From: Panacagrimonas sp046594215
GTDB lineage: Bacteria; Pseudomonadota; Gammaproteobacteria; Nevskiales; Nevskiaceae
Direction: 5' to 3'
NCBI GenBank assembly: GCA_046594215.1
Contig: JBKJPX010000057.1
Span: forward strand, 62,001 to 126,000
DNA length: 64,000 bases
The position numbers and the translations under genes were made by a program. The notes under the pieces were generated by a model that worked only from the letters and a program-made list of their open reading frames with translations, was not told the origin of the DNA and did not search any database. This document shows, piece by piece, positions 33,646 to 42,379 of the stretch (its first letter is position 1; the number at the start of each line of letters is the position of its first letter).

Positions 33646-34662
33646 TCAGCTTGGATCCGCGACCTTGACCATCAGCTTGCCGGTGTTTCCGCCGGTGTAG
33701 AGCATGCGCACGGCCTTGTCGGCCTGTTCGAGCCCGTCGATCTCGTGCTGCCGCCACTTCATGCGGCCCTCGAGATGCAGCTTGGTCAAGGCACGGATCG
33801 CTTCCGGGAAACGCGCGGCGTAGTCGATGACGATGAAGCCCTGCACGCGCAGGCGGTTCATGAGGATCAGCGGGTAGTTCGTCGGCACGTCGTACCCGCC
33901 CTCGTTGTTGTACGAGGAGATCATGCCGCACTGGATGATGCGGCCGAACAGGTTCATACGGGCCATCACGCTATTCAGCGTCTCGCCGCCCACGTTGTCG
34001 AAATAGATGTCGACGCCTTCCGGGCAGAGTTCCTTGAGCCGCTTGCCGAGATCCTTCTCCTTCTTGTAGTCGATGACGGCGTCGGCGCCCAGCTCGTTCC
34101 GGATCCAGTCGCACTTCTCCTGGCCGCCCGCGATGCCGACGACCTTGCAGCCCCAGGCCTTGCCGAGCTGCACCGCGATGCAGCCGACGGCGCCGGCCGC
34201 GCCGGACACCACGAGCGTCTCGCCGATCTTCGGCGCGCCGATTTCCAGCAGGCCGAAGTAGGCCGTGGGTGCGACGATGCCGTACTGGCCGAACACGTCC
34301 TTGCGCGAGATGCCCTTCACGTCCGGCACGGGCGACAGCATGGCCGCCGGCGAGACCGAGTAGTCGCTCCAGGAGCCGATGCCCATCGCGTAGGAACCCA
34401 CGGCGAAGGCATCCGCGCCGCTGTCCACGACCTTGCCCACGATGAATCCGCGCATCGGCGCGCCGAGCGGGACCGGGGGCATGTACTGGTCCGCATCGCT
34501 CATCCACAGCCGGTTGGTCGGGTCGAGCGACAGCCACTCGGTCCTGACCACCACCTCGCCCTTCTTCGCCTTGGGGACCGGATCTTCGCGCCAGACGAGA
34601 TCGCCGTCCTTGATGTCGCCGACGGGACGATGCGTGAGGATCCACTGCCGATTGGTCGCCAT
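33646..34662 (-). CDS. MDR family NADP-dependent oxidoreductase (paralogue)
   Basis: 338 residues, ATG 34662 with GGAGCGAG. Close paralogue of the gene at 15195: both share LSLDPTNRLW / LSMDATNRLW, GxAGAVGxxxxQxxKxxGCKxxGIAGGxEKCxW, DYKKE and the GGNTGKLMVKV end. Enone/aldehyde reductase by family. The ECH gene starts 23 bases past its 3' end (its GTG at 33622), so ECH and the second MDR gene likely follow in one transcript. Confidence 0.88.
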   Translation of the reverse strand: MATNRQWILTHRPVGDIKDGDLVWREDPVPKAKKGEVVVRTEWLSLDPTNRLWMSDADQYMPPVPLGAPMRGFIVGKVVDSGADAFAVGSYAMGIGSWSDYSVSPAAMLSPVPDVKGISRKDVFGQYGIVAPTAYFGLLEIGAPKIGETLVVSGAAGAVGCIAVQLGKAWGCKVVGIAGGQEKCDWIRNELGADAVIDYKKEKDLGKRLKELCPEGVDIYFDNVGGETLNSVMARMNLFGRIIQCGMISSYNNEGGYDVPTNYPLILMNRLRVQGFIVIDYAARFPEAIRALTKLHLEGRMKWRQHEIDGLEQADKAVRMLYTGGNTGKLMVKVADPS

Positions 34663-34822
34663 GAGCTCGCTCCAGTTTCTTGGTTTGAATCCGAACCGCG
34701 CTGGGCACGCGCAGGACAAAGCAGATCCGGGGAACCGGATTATGGTCGCCGGGGTGCGCGAGTCGCATAAGGGCAAGCCCTTCGCCGGAGCGGCGCCTGC
34801 CGGTCGTCCACTGAATTCGCCA

Positions 34823-34855
34823 CCCCCTCCCCGTGAAAAGCGCACGGGGAGAGGG
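34823..34855. repeat. Intergenic palindrome, CCCTCTCC family copy 5
   Basis: CCCCCTCCCCGTG, AAAAGCG, CACGGGGAGAGGG. It lies between the MDR start (34662) and the saccharopine-dehydrogenase-like gene end (34930), that is, downstream of the latter on the minus strand. Confidence 0.7.
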
Positions 34856-34929
34856 AGTTCACCGGGACGCAAACGAAAAGAGCGCCGCGATGTGGCGGCG
34901 CCCTCTTCAAGACAGCGATCGAAGAGCTA

Positions 34930-36054
34930 CTACGCCGCGTTCACCGTCAGCACCGGCTTCTGCACCAGCCCGAAGGCCTGCAGCACGCCGAGCAGTTCTC
35001 GGTGCCCAAAGGCCTGGCAGCCCGACGCGAAGCCGACCTTCTTTGGAGGCGCCTGGCACAGGTGGTACGCGGCATAGGCCTGCAGCAGGCCGGTCTGCTT
35101 GTAGTTGCAGGTGCCGTGGATCACGCAATGCGCGTGACCGGCAGGGCCGCTGGCGTGCACCGAGTCCACCGAGATGTTGACGCGCTGGTTCTCGCGCGGC
35201 GGCATGCCGGCCTGCAGCGAAGCGGCCATGTCGGACAGCGCCTTCTTCTGCTGGTCCTTGGGCATCTTCTTGATCTGCTCCTCGACCACCGTGGTGATCT
35301 GGATGACGCCTTCCATCACGGTGCGCTCGAACACGCCGCCCATGGCGCGGCAGTCCTTCACGCGCGGATCGTTCTTGAACCAGACCGGGTGCGCGGTGCC
35401 GCCCCAGGGCAGGGTTATCGCCACGGCGTGCTGGCCGGGAACGACGCACTCGGCCTTGGCGAACGGCGACCACTGCACGTACTTCTTGTTCTCGAGGTAG
35501 TAGAAGTTGGCCGTGAGAATCGAGAAGATCGTCTGCGTGGACGCGTAGGTCGGGAAGCCCTTCCACAATACGAGGATGTCGAGCGTGTCGAGGCCCGGGG
35601 TCTCGAGGCAGATGTTCGCGGCGATCTCGCCCGTGGTGTACATCTGCGCGATGCCGGGGGACAGCAGCAGGTTCTTCTCCGCGAACTTGGCGCCCCAGCG
35701 CTCTTCGCAGGCCATCATCCAGTTCTGCTCGCCGTTGGTGTCGGTGTAGTGCACGCCGGCCGCGAGGCAGGCTTCCACCGCTTCCGGCCCCAGTTCCATG
35801 AACGGGCCCACCATGTTGCACAGGACCTTGGTGCCCTTGAGCAGCTTGGTGAGCGCCTCGACGGTGTGCTCGACTTCGACGATCTCGTACTCGGCGTTCT
35901 CGATGCCGGGCACTTTGTCCATCACTTCCTTGATGCGCTTGGCGTCGCGGCCGGCCGCGATGAAGGGCATGTGGTATTCGCGCAGGAACTCCGCGACCAG
36001 GCGGCCGGTATAGCCGGTGACGCCGTAGATCACGACGGGCTTCTTGCTGCTCAT
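34930..36054 (-). CDS. Saccharopine dehydrogenase-like protein with DUF5938-type C-terminus
   Basis: 374 residues, ATG 36054 with GAGGAG. The N-terminal Rossmann fold VVIYGVTGYTGRLVAEFLREYHMPFIAAGRD and NMVGPFMELGPEAVEACLAAGVHYTDTNGEQNWM are typical of trans-acting enoyl-reductase/saccharopine-dehydrogenase-like proteins. The C-terminal part (GMPPRENQRVNISVDSVHASGPAGHAHCVIHGTCNYKQTGLLQAYAAYHL) resembles DUF5938. Activity is unknown; mycobacterial relatives occur in lipid and sterol gene sets. It is divergent from the AraC-type regulator at 36459, which probably controls it. Confidence 0.8.
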   Translation of the reverse strand: MSSKKPVVIYGVTGYTGRLVAEFLREYHMPFIAAGRDAKRIKEVMDKVPGIENAEYEIVEVEHTVEALTKLLKGTKVLCNMVGPFMELGPEAVEACLAAGVHYTDTNGEQNWMMACEERWGAKFAEKNLLLSPGIAQMYTTGEIAANICLETPGLDTLDILVLWKGFPTYASTQTIFSILTANFYYLENKKYVQWSPFAKAECVVPGQHAVAITLPWGGTAHPVWFKNDPRVKDCRAMGGVFERTVMEGVIQITTVVEEQIKKMPKDQQKKALSDMAASLQAGMPPRENQRVNISVDSVHASGPAGHAHCVIHGTCNYKQTGLLQAYAAYHLCQAPPKKVGFASGCQAFGHRELLGVLQAFGLVQKPVLTVNAA

Positions 36055-36143
36055 GGGTATCTCCTCGTTGGTCTTTCGGTCGGCCGCTGACGGCTCTGTA
36101 CCGATGGTTGCAGAAAATGCAGCTCGCAGCTTAGGCGCGCCTT

Positions 36144-36192
36144 GATTGACAGCCATTCGCCCCCGGTGACAGGGTTGTTGTCCCGAGGTGAC
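36144..36192. promoter_or_regulatory. Repeated GTGAC half-sites, candidate AraC-type operator
   Basis: GGTGAC occurs at 36165-36170 and 36187-36192, 22 bases apart (two helix turns), with a related ATTGACAG just upstream near 36145. Direct repeats on one helix face are how AraC-family proteins bind. They lie about 90-140 bases upstream of the saccharopine-dehydrogenase-like start. Confidence 0.35.
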
Positions 36193-36266
36193 GATCAAGG
36201 CGGCTAGCACGCCTTTCTCGCAGGGGGATCGAGCGATGGCCGTAGATCGAGGATGCCAGCGGCGAA

Positions 36267-36312
36267 GGGCTGGAGCTCAAGCCATAGTGGTTCTATGGCT
36301 TGAGCGAAGCCC
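36267..36312. repeat. Strong stem-loop between saccharopine-like gene and AraC gene
   Basis: Perfect 12-base arms GCTCAAGCCATA (36275-36286) and TATGGCTTGAGC (36294-36305) with a seven-base loop GTGGTTC, extended by GGGCT (36267-36271) and AGCCC (36308-36312) across small bulges. No T-run follows, so it is not a classic terminator. It lies in the 404-base divergent region, which has no gene. Confidence 0.7.
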
Positions 36313-36458
36313 GAGCCGATGGCACCGCAGATAGGCCAGCGCCGATCAGGCTTCGATCCTTGCGACAATCCGTCAATGGAGGACAGCATGAATTCACGCA
36401 AAAACCCCGGTCATCGACACAGGATCGAAGGCGACCCTGCGGGAAAGGCGGGCTGAAC

Positions 36459-37517
36459 ATGCTCGCAATCGATATCGAACGCTGCGTGATGCCCAATACC
36501 TACGTCAAGCAGCTGGCGCAGGAACTGGGCCGCCCGGCCCCGATCGTGGCCGGCACCGGCATCGGTCCCGACGAGATCGAACACTATTCGCGGCCCGTGA
36601 CGGTGGCCCAGCACCTGCGCATGCTGCGCAATGCCCAGGCCATCGCCCCCTCCCCCGACTGGTACCTCAAATGGGGCCAGCGCATGGGCGAGCACTTCCA
36701 CGGGCCCGTGAGCATGGCCTGGATGAGCGCGCCTACCCTGGGCGAAGGCTTCGACGTGTTCCTCAAGTACATGCCCAGCCGCGTGCCCTACCTGGGCTGG
36801 AAGGGCTACCGCGAGGACGGCCACTTCGTCGCCGAGGTGTCGTCCCTGCTGGACGCCGGCCCCCTCGGCGCCATGCTCGTGGAGGTGCCCATGCTGGTGA
36901 TGCACGAATACGCCCGCACGATCCGCCCCGGCTCCATCGCCGAGGCCCGCATCGAACTGTCCCACGCAGCGCCCGCGCACGAGGCGCGGTACGCGCACTG
37001 GTTCGGCTGCCCGGTGGTGTTTGGCGCCGCGCGCAACGCCCTGGTGTTCCCGCAGCATTGGCGCGACATGCCCAACGTCGGCCACGACGAGATGATCTGG
37101 GACGCCGCGTGCAATCGCTGCAAGGCGCTCTGCGGCACGCCGGAGGACCGCGACACGCTGACGCTGGTGCGCCAGATCGTATTCGACAGCATCGAGCAGC
37201 ACCTGCCGGGCGACGGCTTCGCGCCGAGCCTGGAGTCCGTGGCCGCGCGCCTGCACTGCTCGCCGCGCACGCTGATCCGCCGCCTCAAGGCGCTCAACAC
37301 CAGCTACCACGAGGTCGTGGACAAGGTGAAGAAGCAGCGCGCCTGCGAACTGCTGGGCAACGATCAGCTGCGCATCCGCGAGATCGCCGACGCGCTGGGC
37401 TTCGGCGACGCCGGCGGATTCGTGCGCTCGTTCAAGCGCTGCCTGGGCGTGACGCCGGGGCGGTACCGCGAACAGATGAGCAACAAGGCGCCGGGCGCGC
37501 CGCAAGCCCTGGCGTGA
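36459..37517 (+). CDS. AraC family transcriptional regulator (OruR/ArgR-type sensor domain)
   Basis: 352 residues, ATG 36459. Residues 20-200 are the Arabinose_bd-like sensor (SRPVTVAQHLRMLRNAQ..., PTLGEGFDVFLKYMPSRVPYLGW, ELSHAAPAHEARYAHWFGCPVVFGAARNALVF). The last 100 residues hold two helix-turn-helices: SLESVAARLHCSPRTLIRRLKALNTSYHEVV and LRIREIADALGFGDAGGFVRSFKRCLGVTPGRYR. Regulators of this subclass control catabolic genes for lipids, steroids or amino acids. Its likely targets are the divergent gene and perhaps the MDR/ECH genes beyond. Confidence 0.88.
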   Translation: MLAIDIERCVMPNTYVKQLAQELGRPAPIVAGTGIGPDEIEHYSRPVTVAQHLRMLRNAQAIAPSPDWYLKWGQRMGEHFHGPVSMAWMSAPTLGEGFDVFLKYMPSRVPYLGWKGYREDGHFVAEVSSLLDAGPLGAMLVEVPMLVMHEYARTIRPGSIAEARIELSHAAPAHEARYAHWFGCPVVFGAARNALVFPQHWRDMPNVGHDEMIWDAACNRCKALCGTPEDRDTLTLVRQIVFDSIEQHLPGDGFAPSLESVAARLHCSPRTLIRRLKALNTSYHEVVDKVKKQRACELLGNDQLRIREIADALGFGDAGGFVRSFKRCLGVTPGRYREQMSNKAPGAPQALA

Positions 37518-37744
37518 CCGTCACCGTGCTTCGCAACGAGGAGCTGGCGACGGGGTTCGACCTGCAGCGGGTCCGCGCCGAATCCAGCTACAGGGCGTAG
37601 GTCGGACGAAATCCGAGCCCGTTGCTGGATTCAGGGAAAACTTCCGCCTCTTTCGTTTCGCGAAACTCCAGATCCCGGGCTGCGCCGGCATCGCGATCCA
37701 TGGCAGGGTAACGGCCTTCGCGTCCACCTCCGTCTTTCGCCCCA

Positions 37745-38956
37745 ATGGCCCTGCTCGACAAGATGCTCGACCGCTTCGTGCGTGTCGGCACCCTCACCGT
37801 GATCGACACCGACGGCACGCGCCGCCTGCACGGCGGTACCACCCCCGGTCCGCAGCTGACGCTGCGCTTCAAGGACGCGGCGGCGAAGCGCAAGCTGTTC
37901 CTGAACCCGGAGATGGCGGCCGGCGAGGCCTACACCGACGGCACGCTCGTCGTGGAAGACGGCTCGATCCGCGACCTGCTCATGCTGTTCGCGGCCAACC
38001 GCGACAACCTGCGCAGCCAGCCACTGCAGAAGGCCCTGCGCACCGCGTTCAAGCGCCTGCGCAAGCTCGGGCGCCGCAATACGCTTTCGCGCTCGCGGAA
38101 CAACGTGGCGCATCACTACGATCTTTCGAACGATCTCTATCGCCTGTTTCTCGACGAGGAGATGAACTACAGCTGCGCCTACTTCCGCAGCCCGGACGAC
38201 ACGCTCGAAGTCGCGCAGCGCAACAAGCTGCGGCACATCGCCGCCAAGCTGCAGCTCGTGCCGGGGCAGAAGGTGCTCGACATCGGCTGCGGCTGGGGCG
38301 CGATGGCGATGTACCTGGCCGAGCATGCGAAGGTCGAAGTGCTGGGCGTGACCCTGTCGGAGGAACAGCTCGCACTCGGGCGCGAACGCGTGAAGGCGCG
38401 CGGGCTGCAGCACCGCGTGAAGCTCGAACTCATGGACTACCGCCACGTGAAGGGCCCGTTCGACCGCATCGTCTCGATCGGCATGTTCGAGCACGTGGGC
38501 GTCACGCAGCACGTGGAGTTCTTCCGCAAGGTTTCGGAACTGCTCACGCCAGACGGCAGCGCGCTGCTGCACACGATCGGCCGCATGGGCGGACCGGGCA
38601 CGATCTCGCCCTGGTTCCAGAAGTACATCTTCCCCGGCGCGCACGTGCCCGCGATCTCCGAGGCGGCGGCGGCGGCCGAAGCGGCCAAGCTGTGGGTGAC
38701 CGACGTTGAGGTGCTGCGCCGGCACTACGCCGACACGCTCAAGCACTGGGACCTGCGATTCCAGGCCAATCGCGAGAAGATCGCGAAGATGTTCGACGAG
38801 CGCTTCTGCCGCATGTGGGAGTTCTATCTGATTGCCGGCGAGGTGGGCTTTCGCTACGGCAAGCAGATGGTGATCCAGATGCAGCTCGCGAAGTCGGGCG
38901 ACGCGGTGCCGCTGACGCGGGATTACATCGGCGAGGCGGAACAAAAACTCCCGTAG
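37745..38956 (+). CDS. cfa: Cyclopropane-fatty-acyl-phospholipid synthase family protein
   Basis: 403 residues, ATG 37745. N-terminal lipid-binding region (LTVIDTDGTRRLHGG...LRFKDAAAKRKLFLNPEMAAGEAYTDGTLVVEDG), then the SAM-dependent methyltransferase domain with motif I KVLDIGCGWGAMAMYLAE, AHHYDLSNDLYRLFLDEEMNYSCAYF (bicarbonate/phosphate loop region), and the end WEFYLIAGEVGFRYGKQMVIQMQLAK. It would methylate unsaturated phospholipid chains from SAM at the membrane surface. Upstream 37518-37744 has no gene but includes a partial GTCGGACGAAATCCGAG copy of the second palindrome family. Confidence 0.88.
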   Translation: MALLDKMLDRFVRVGTLTVIDTDGTRRLHGGTTPGPQLTLRFKDAAAKRKLFLNPEMAAGEAYTDGTLVVEDGSIRDLLMLFAANRDNLRSQPLQKALRTAFKRLRKLGRRNTLSRSRNNVAHHYDLSNDLYRLFLDEEMNYSCAYFRSPDDTLEVAQRNKLRHIAAKLQLVPGQKVLDIGCGWGAMAMYLAEHAKVEVLGVTLSEEQLALGRERVKARGLQHRVKLELMDYRHVKGPFDRIVSIGMFEHVGVTQHVEFFRKVSELLTPDGSALLHTIGRMGGPGTISPWFQKYIFPGAHVPAISEAAAAAEAAKLWVTDVEVLRRHYADTLKHWDLRFQANREKIAKMFDERFCRMWEFYLIAGEVGFRYGKQMVIQMQLAKSGDAVPLTRDYIGEAEQKLP

Positions 38957-39077
38957 TGGGACGTCGAGTCCCATAAGCAGAAGTCGCATGCGCCTTTTTC
39001 CGTATCCAAATGGCAGGACCTGGTTTGGATCACCGCCCATCCCGCCGTTCTGCGCCTCGGCATCCGGTAGTTCCGGC

Positions 39078-39542
39078 TTACGGTTCTTTGCCGTATAGCT
39101 CGCGATAGACCAGCTTGCTTATCTCGCCGTTTTCGCAATCCATCGAAATGCACGGCCAGTTGGGCCAGTAATTACGCCTGTACATCGCGTTGATGCTGAC
39201 GATCGTGTAGTACCCGCCGCCATACCAAAGCCCAGGCGCTGCGCGGCTGATTTTCCCATCCACCGTCGTGTTCGGAGCTGTCTTCGTCAGGACCGTCTGG
39301 ACGCGCTTGATGCAGTCGATGGTGTAGTCGTCGCAGATTCCGTTGGGGAGCAGGAACGAAAGCAGTTTGCGCAGCTCCCAACCCATTGACGACGTGGGAC
39401 TCTTCGCGATCGCGTTCAGAAGATACTGGACTAGAACGACGTCTTCGCGGAGGTTGGAACCTTTCTGCCCGACGGATTGATCGACATTCCAGACAACCGG
39501 CAGCTCTTTATCGACCGGACTGCTTTTGAGAAGGTGGGCCAT
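39078..39542 (-). CDS. Small protein with peptidoglycan-binding-like fold (hypothetical)
   Basis: 154 residues from ATG 39542 preceded by AGGGAA. It contains SVGQKGSNLREDVVLVQYLLNAIAK, then NGICDDYTIDCIKRVQTVL and TTVDGKISRAA, a pattern reminiscent of peptidoglycan-binding (PG_binding_1) repeats where 'DV-LVQ-LL' and 'DG-T--AI---Q' recur. There is no signal peptide. It may be a phage-like or secretion-associated spike/lysozyme relative. Function unknown. Neighbours are unrelated. Confidence 0.55.
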   Translation of the reverse strand: MAHLLKSSPVDKELPVVWNVDQSVGQKGSNLREDVVLVQYLLNAIAKSPTSSMGWELRKLLSFLLPNGICDDYTIDCIKRVQTVLTKTAPNTTVDGKISRAAPGLWYGGGYYTIVSINAMYRRNYWPNWPCISMDCENGEISKLVYRELYGKEP

Positions 39543-39768
39543 TGTTTTTCCCTTTTTTCGCGAGATCCGGCAGCCGCCCCATGCGGGGGGCGACCGGATC
39601 AATTCTACGAATTTCCACGGCGGCCGGGAGAGCGATCGAGACGACTTCGAGACTTCCATCACACCCGATGCGAGCGGGCAAGGCCCTGTCACTGCAGGCT
39701 AGTTCTCGGTTCTGGAAAGCAGCTCGTATCCGGACGAAATCGGGGATGGGGGTCGAAGCGGGAGGAGA

Positions 39769-39788
39769 AGCCCCGGTCTTCGTCCGGT
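39769..39788. repeat. Partial CCGGACTTCGTCCGG family copy
   Basis: AGCCCCGGTCTTCGTCCGGT retains the centre TCTTCG and most arms of the pair at 11603-11670. Just upstream, CCGGACGAAATCGGGG (39730-39745) is a further half copy. It lies just beyond the acetoacetyl-CoA synthetase stop. Confidence 0.5.
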
Positions 39789-39799
39789 CAGCGGAGAAC

Positions 39800-41833
39800 T
39801 TATTTCTTAGCGCCCAGCGGCGTCGTCGGCCGCACGTAATCCTTCGTCGTCTTCGAGAATTCTATGTACCAGTCGATGCTCGCCGGATTCATCATCGCGT
39901 CGCGGCTCGCGGCCTTCTCCAACGGCCAGCCCATCAGGATCTTGCGCACGGGCACTTCCATCTTCTTGCCGGTGAGCGTGTAGGGAATCTGCTCGACCTC
40001 GTACATCTTGTCCGGCACGTGGCGCGGACTGCAGTCGCTGCGCAGCTTGGCGGTGATCTTCTTCACCAACGCATCGTTGAGTACGAAGCCGGGCTTGAGC
40101 TTGAGGTAGAGCGGCATGAAGAAGTTGCCGCCGTCGAGTTCGATACACACCACCAGGCTGTCCGCGACTTCCTCCACCTGCTCGACCGCGCGATAGATCT
40201 CGGCGGTGCCGATGCGCACGCCGAAGCGGTTGAGCGTGGAGTCGCTGCGACCGTAGATGTAGCAGCCGCCGCGCGAGTTGATCTTGATGAAGTCGCCGTG
40301 CCGCCAGACGCCCGGAAAGACGTCGAAATAGGCCTCGTGGTAGCGCTTTCCGTCGGTGTCGCCCCAAAAGAAGATCGGCATCGAGGGGAAGGGCTTGAGG
40401 CAGACCAGCTCGCCGACCTCGTCGATCACTTCCTTGCCGTCATCGCTCCAGGCGCGCACGTCCATGCCCAGGCAGCGCGCCTGGATCTCGCCGGCGTGCA
40501 CCGGCAAGGTGGGGCTGGCGCCGACGAAGCCGCTGCATAGCTCGGTGCCGCCAGACTGCGAGGTGACCCACAGGTCCGTCTTCACGTTGTCGTAGAACCA
40601 CTTGAAGGTCTCGGGCGTGGACGGCGCGCCGCCGAGCAGCGCCGCCTCGAGCTTCGACAGGTCGAACTTCTCGCCGGGCTTGAGCTTGGCCTTTTCCATC
40701 ATCTGCACGAACGTCGGGCTCGCGCCGAACGTGGCGGCGCCGGTCTCCGACGCCAGCTTCCACAGCAGGTCCAGGTCCGGGTACACGGGGCTGCCGTCGT
40801 ACTGCACCGCGGCGGCACCCGTGAGCAACGACGAGACCACGAGGTTGTACATCATCCAGCCCGTGGTGCTGTAGAAGAACATCACGCTGCCGGGTCCAAG
40901 GTTGAGATGGAAGCTCATCACCTTGAAATGCTCGACCAGCACGCCGACGTGGCCGTGCACGATCGCCTTGGGCAGACCCGTGGTGCCCGAGGAGAACATC
41001 ACCCAGATCGGGTGATCGCAGTCCACGCGCTCGTACTTGAACGCTTCGCGCGACACGTCCGCGCCCGCGAGCATGGAGGCCCAGGACTTCGCGCCCTCGA
41101 CCGGCGCCTCGGTCTTGTCCGGGTACAGGAACGGAAGCCAGACGACGTGCCTGAGCGTGGGCAACGCAGAGACGATCTGCTTAACCTCCGCACCGCGCGC
41201 GAAATCCTTGCCTCCGAAACGATAGCCGTCGCACACGAAGATCAGGCTCGGCTCGATCTGCGCGAAGCGCTCGGTGACGGTCTTGGTGCCGAACTCGGGT
41301 GCGGCCGAGGACCACACCGCGCCGATCGAGATCGTCGCGATCATCGCCACCGTGGTCTCGGGCACGTTGGGCATGTAGGAGACGATGCGATCGCCGGGCC
41401 TGATGCCCAGCTCGCGCAACTTCGTGGCCAGCACGCGCACCTGCCGGCCAAGTTCCTGCCAGCTCAGCTGCGCGAGCGGGCGGTTCTCCGCGAGGTGGTG
41501 GATCGCCGTCTCGCCGGGCTTCGCTTCGGCCTCGTAGCGCAGCAGGTGCTCGGCGTAGTTCACGCGCGCGCCCTGGAACCACTTCGCACCGGGCATCGTG
41601 CGCTTGTCGAGCACCTGCGTCGGCGGCGCATCCGACACGATCTCGAAGTAATCCCAGACCGCGGCCCAGAAGCCCTCGATCTCGGTCACGGACCAGTGGC
41701 GCAGCGCCTCGTAATCCTTGAAATCCAGGCCGCGCTCTTCACGCAGCCAGTTCGCGAACTTCGTGACTTGCGAGCGCGCGGCGAATGCGGCGCTCGGGGT
41801 CCACAGCAGCTCTCCTTCGACGACGGCAGCCAT
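39800..41833 (-). CDS. Acetoacetate-CoA ligase (acetoacetyl-CoA synthetase)
   Basis: 677 residues, ATG 41833 with AGGAG. ANL-superfamily adenylating enzyme. P-loop SSGTTGLPKAIVHGH, the adenine motif SGGTELCSGFV, hinge GCYIYGRSDSTLNRFGVRIGTAEIYR and the C-terminal catalytic lysine TGKKMEVPVRK. The start LLWTPSAAFAARSQVTKFANWLREERGLDF is specific to acetoacetyl-CoA synthetases (AACS). The reaction is acetoacetate + ATP + CoA to acetoacetyl-CoA, feeding thiolase. It is followed on the same strand by a terminator-like partial repeat and preceded, 29 bases away, by the DUF3237 gene. Confidence 0.92.
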   Translation of the reverse strand: MAAVVEGELLWTPSAAFAARSQVTKFANWLREERGLDFKDYEALRHWSVTEIEGFWAAVWDYFEIVSDAPPTQVLDKRTMPGAKWFQGARVNYAEHLLRYEAEAKPGETAIHHLAENRPLAQLSWQELGRQVRVLATKLRELGIRPGDRIVSYMPNVPETTVAMIATISIGAVWSSAAPEFGTKTVTERFAQIEPSLIFVCDGYRFGGKDFARGAEVKQIVSALPTLRHVVWLPFLYPDKTEAPVEGAKSWASMLAGADVSREAFKYERVDCDHPIWVMFSSGTTGLPKAIVHGHVGVLVEHFKVMSFHLNLGPGSVMFFYSTTGWMMYNLVVSSLLTGAAAVQYDGSPVYPDLDLLWKLASETGAATFGASPTFVQMMEKAKLKPGEKFDLSKLEAALLGGAPSTPETFKWFYDNVKTDLWVTSQSGGTELCSGFVGASPTLPVHAGEIQARCLGMDVRAWSDDGKEVIDEVGELVCLKPFPSMPIFFWGDTDGKRYHEAYFDVFPGVWRHGDFIKINSRGGCYIYGRSDSTLNRFGVRIGTAEIYRAVEQVEEVADSLVVCIELDGGNFFMPLYLKLKPGFVLNDALVKKITAKLRSDCSPRHVPDKMYEVEQIPYTLTGKKMEVPVRKILMGWPLEKAASRDAMMNPASIDWYIEFSKTTKDYVRPTTPLGAKK

Positions 41834-41862
41834 GCTGTTCTCCTGTCCTTTCGTTCCCTGCT

Positions 41863-42330
41863 TCAGCTAAGCGCGTACACGTCGTAGGTCACGATGCCCT
41901 TGTTGAAGAAGACTTCGCCGATGTTGACGAACTGGGTGCCGTTGACCCAGGCATGGTTCGGACTCGCCGTGACGATGCGCGGTGCAGCGCGGACCTGCGA
42001 TTTCTCAGGCCACGTGCCCTTGAGCAGGTTGTTGTATCCGTTCTCGCCGAGGTCCAGATAGCCGTTGTACGTCGCGTACAGCAGCGCGCCGTCATTCATC
42101 TCCACGGTAGCGCGCACATCCAGCACGCCCTTGTTGTCGCGGCGGATTGTGAGCCAGTCGCCGCCAACGCCCTTCACCTTGCCGATCTTCGTTCCGTCCG
42201 GTGTCCATACGTCACCACCGGTGACGTGGAAGTTCACGCGGAAGTCGTCCGGCACCGGGCCGATCAGCTCGGTAGCCAAGGTCGCGTTGTAGGAAAAGAC
42301 GTGCTCCATCTTGAAGTCGAACTGCGCCAT
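41863..42330 (-). CDS. DUF3237 family protein
   Basis: 155 residues, ATG 42330 with GGAGG. The beta-rich sequence MEHVFSYNATLATELIGPVPDDFRVNFHVTGGDVWTPDGTKIGKVKGVGGDWLTIRRDNKGVLDVRATVEMNDGALLYATYNGYLDLG matches DUF3237, a small lipocalin-like barrel often found in aromatic and steroid degradation clusters. Ligand and reaction are unknown. It is in a same-strand run with AACS, the next unknown gene, an SDR and a hydantoinase-type gene. Confidence 0.85.
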   Translation of the reverse strand: MAQFDFKMEHVFSYNATLATELIGPVPDDFRVNFHVTGGDVWTPDGTKIGKVKGVGGDWLTIRRDNKGVLDVRATVEMNDGALLYATYNGYLDLGENGYNNLLKGTWPEKSQVRAAPRIVTASPNHAWVNGTQFVNIGEVFFNKGIVTYDVYALS

Positions 42331-42379
42331 GCATCCTCCAGAAAGTCGTTCTAGTTATTCTTTGCCCCGAGCGCGACGC

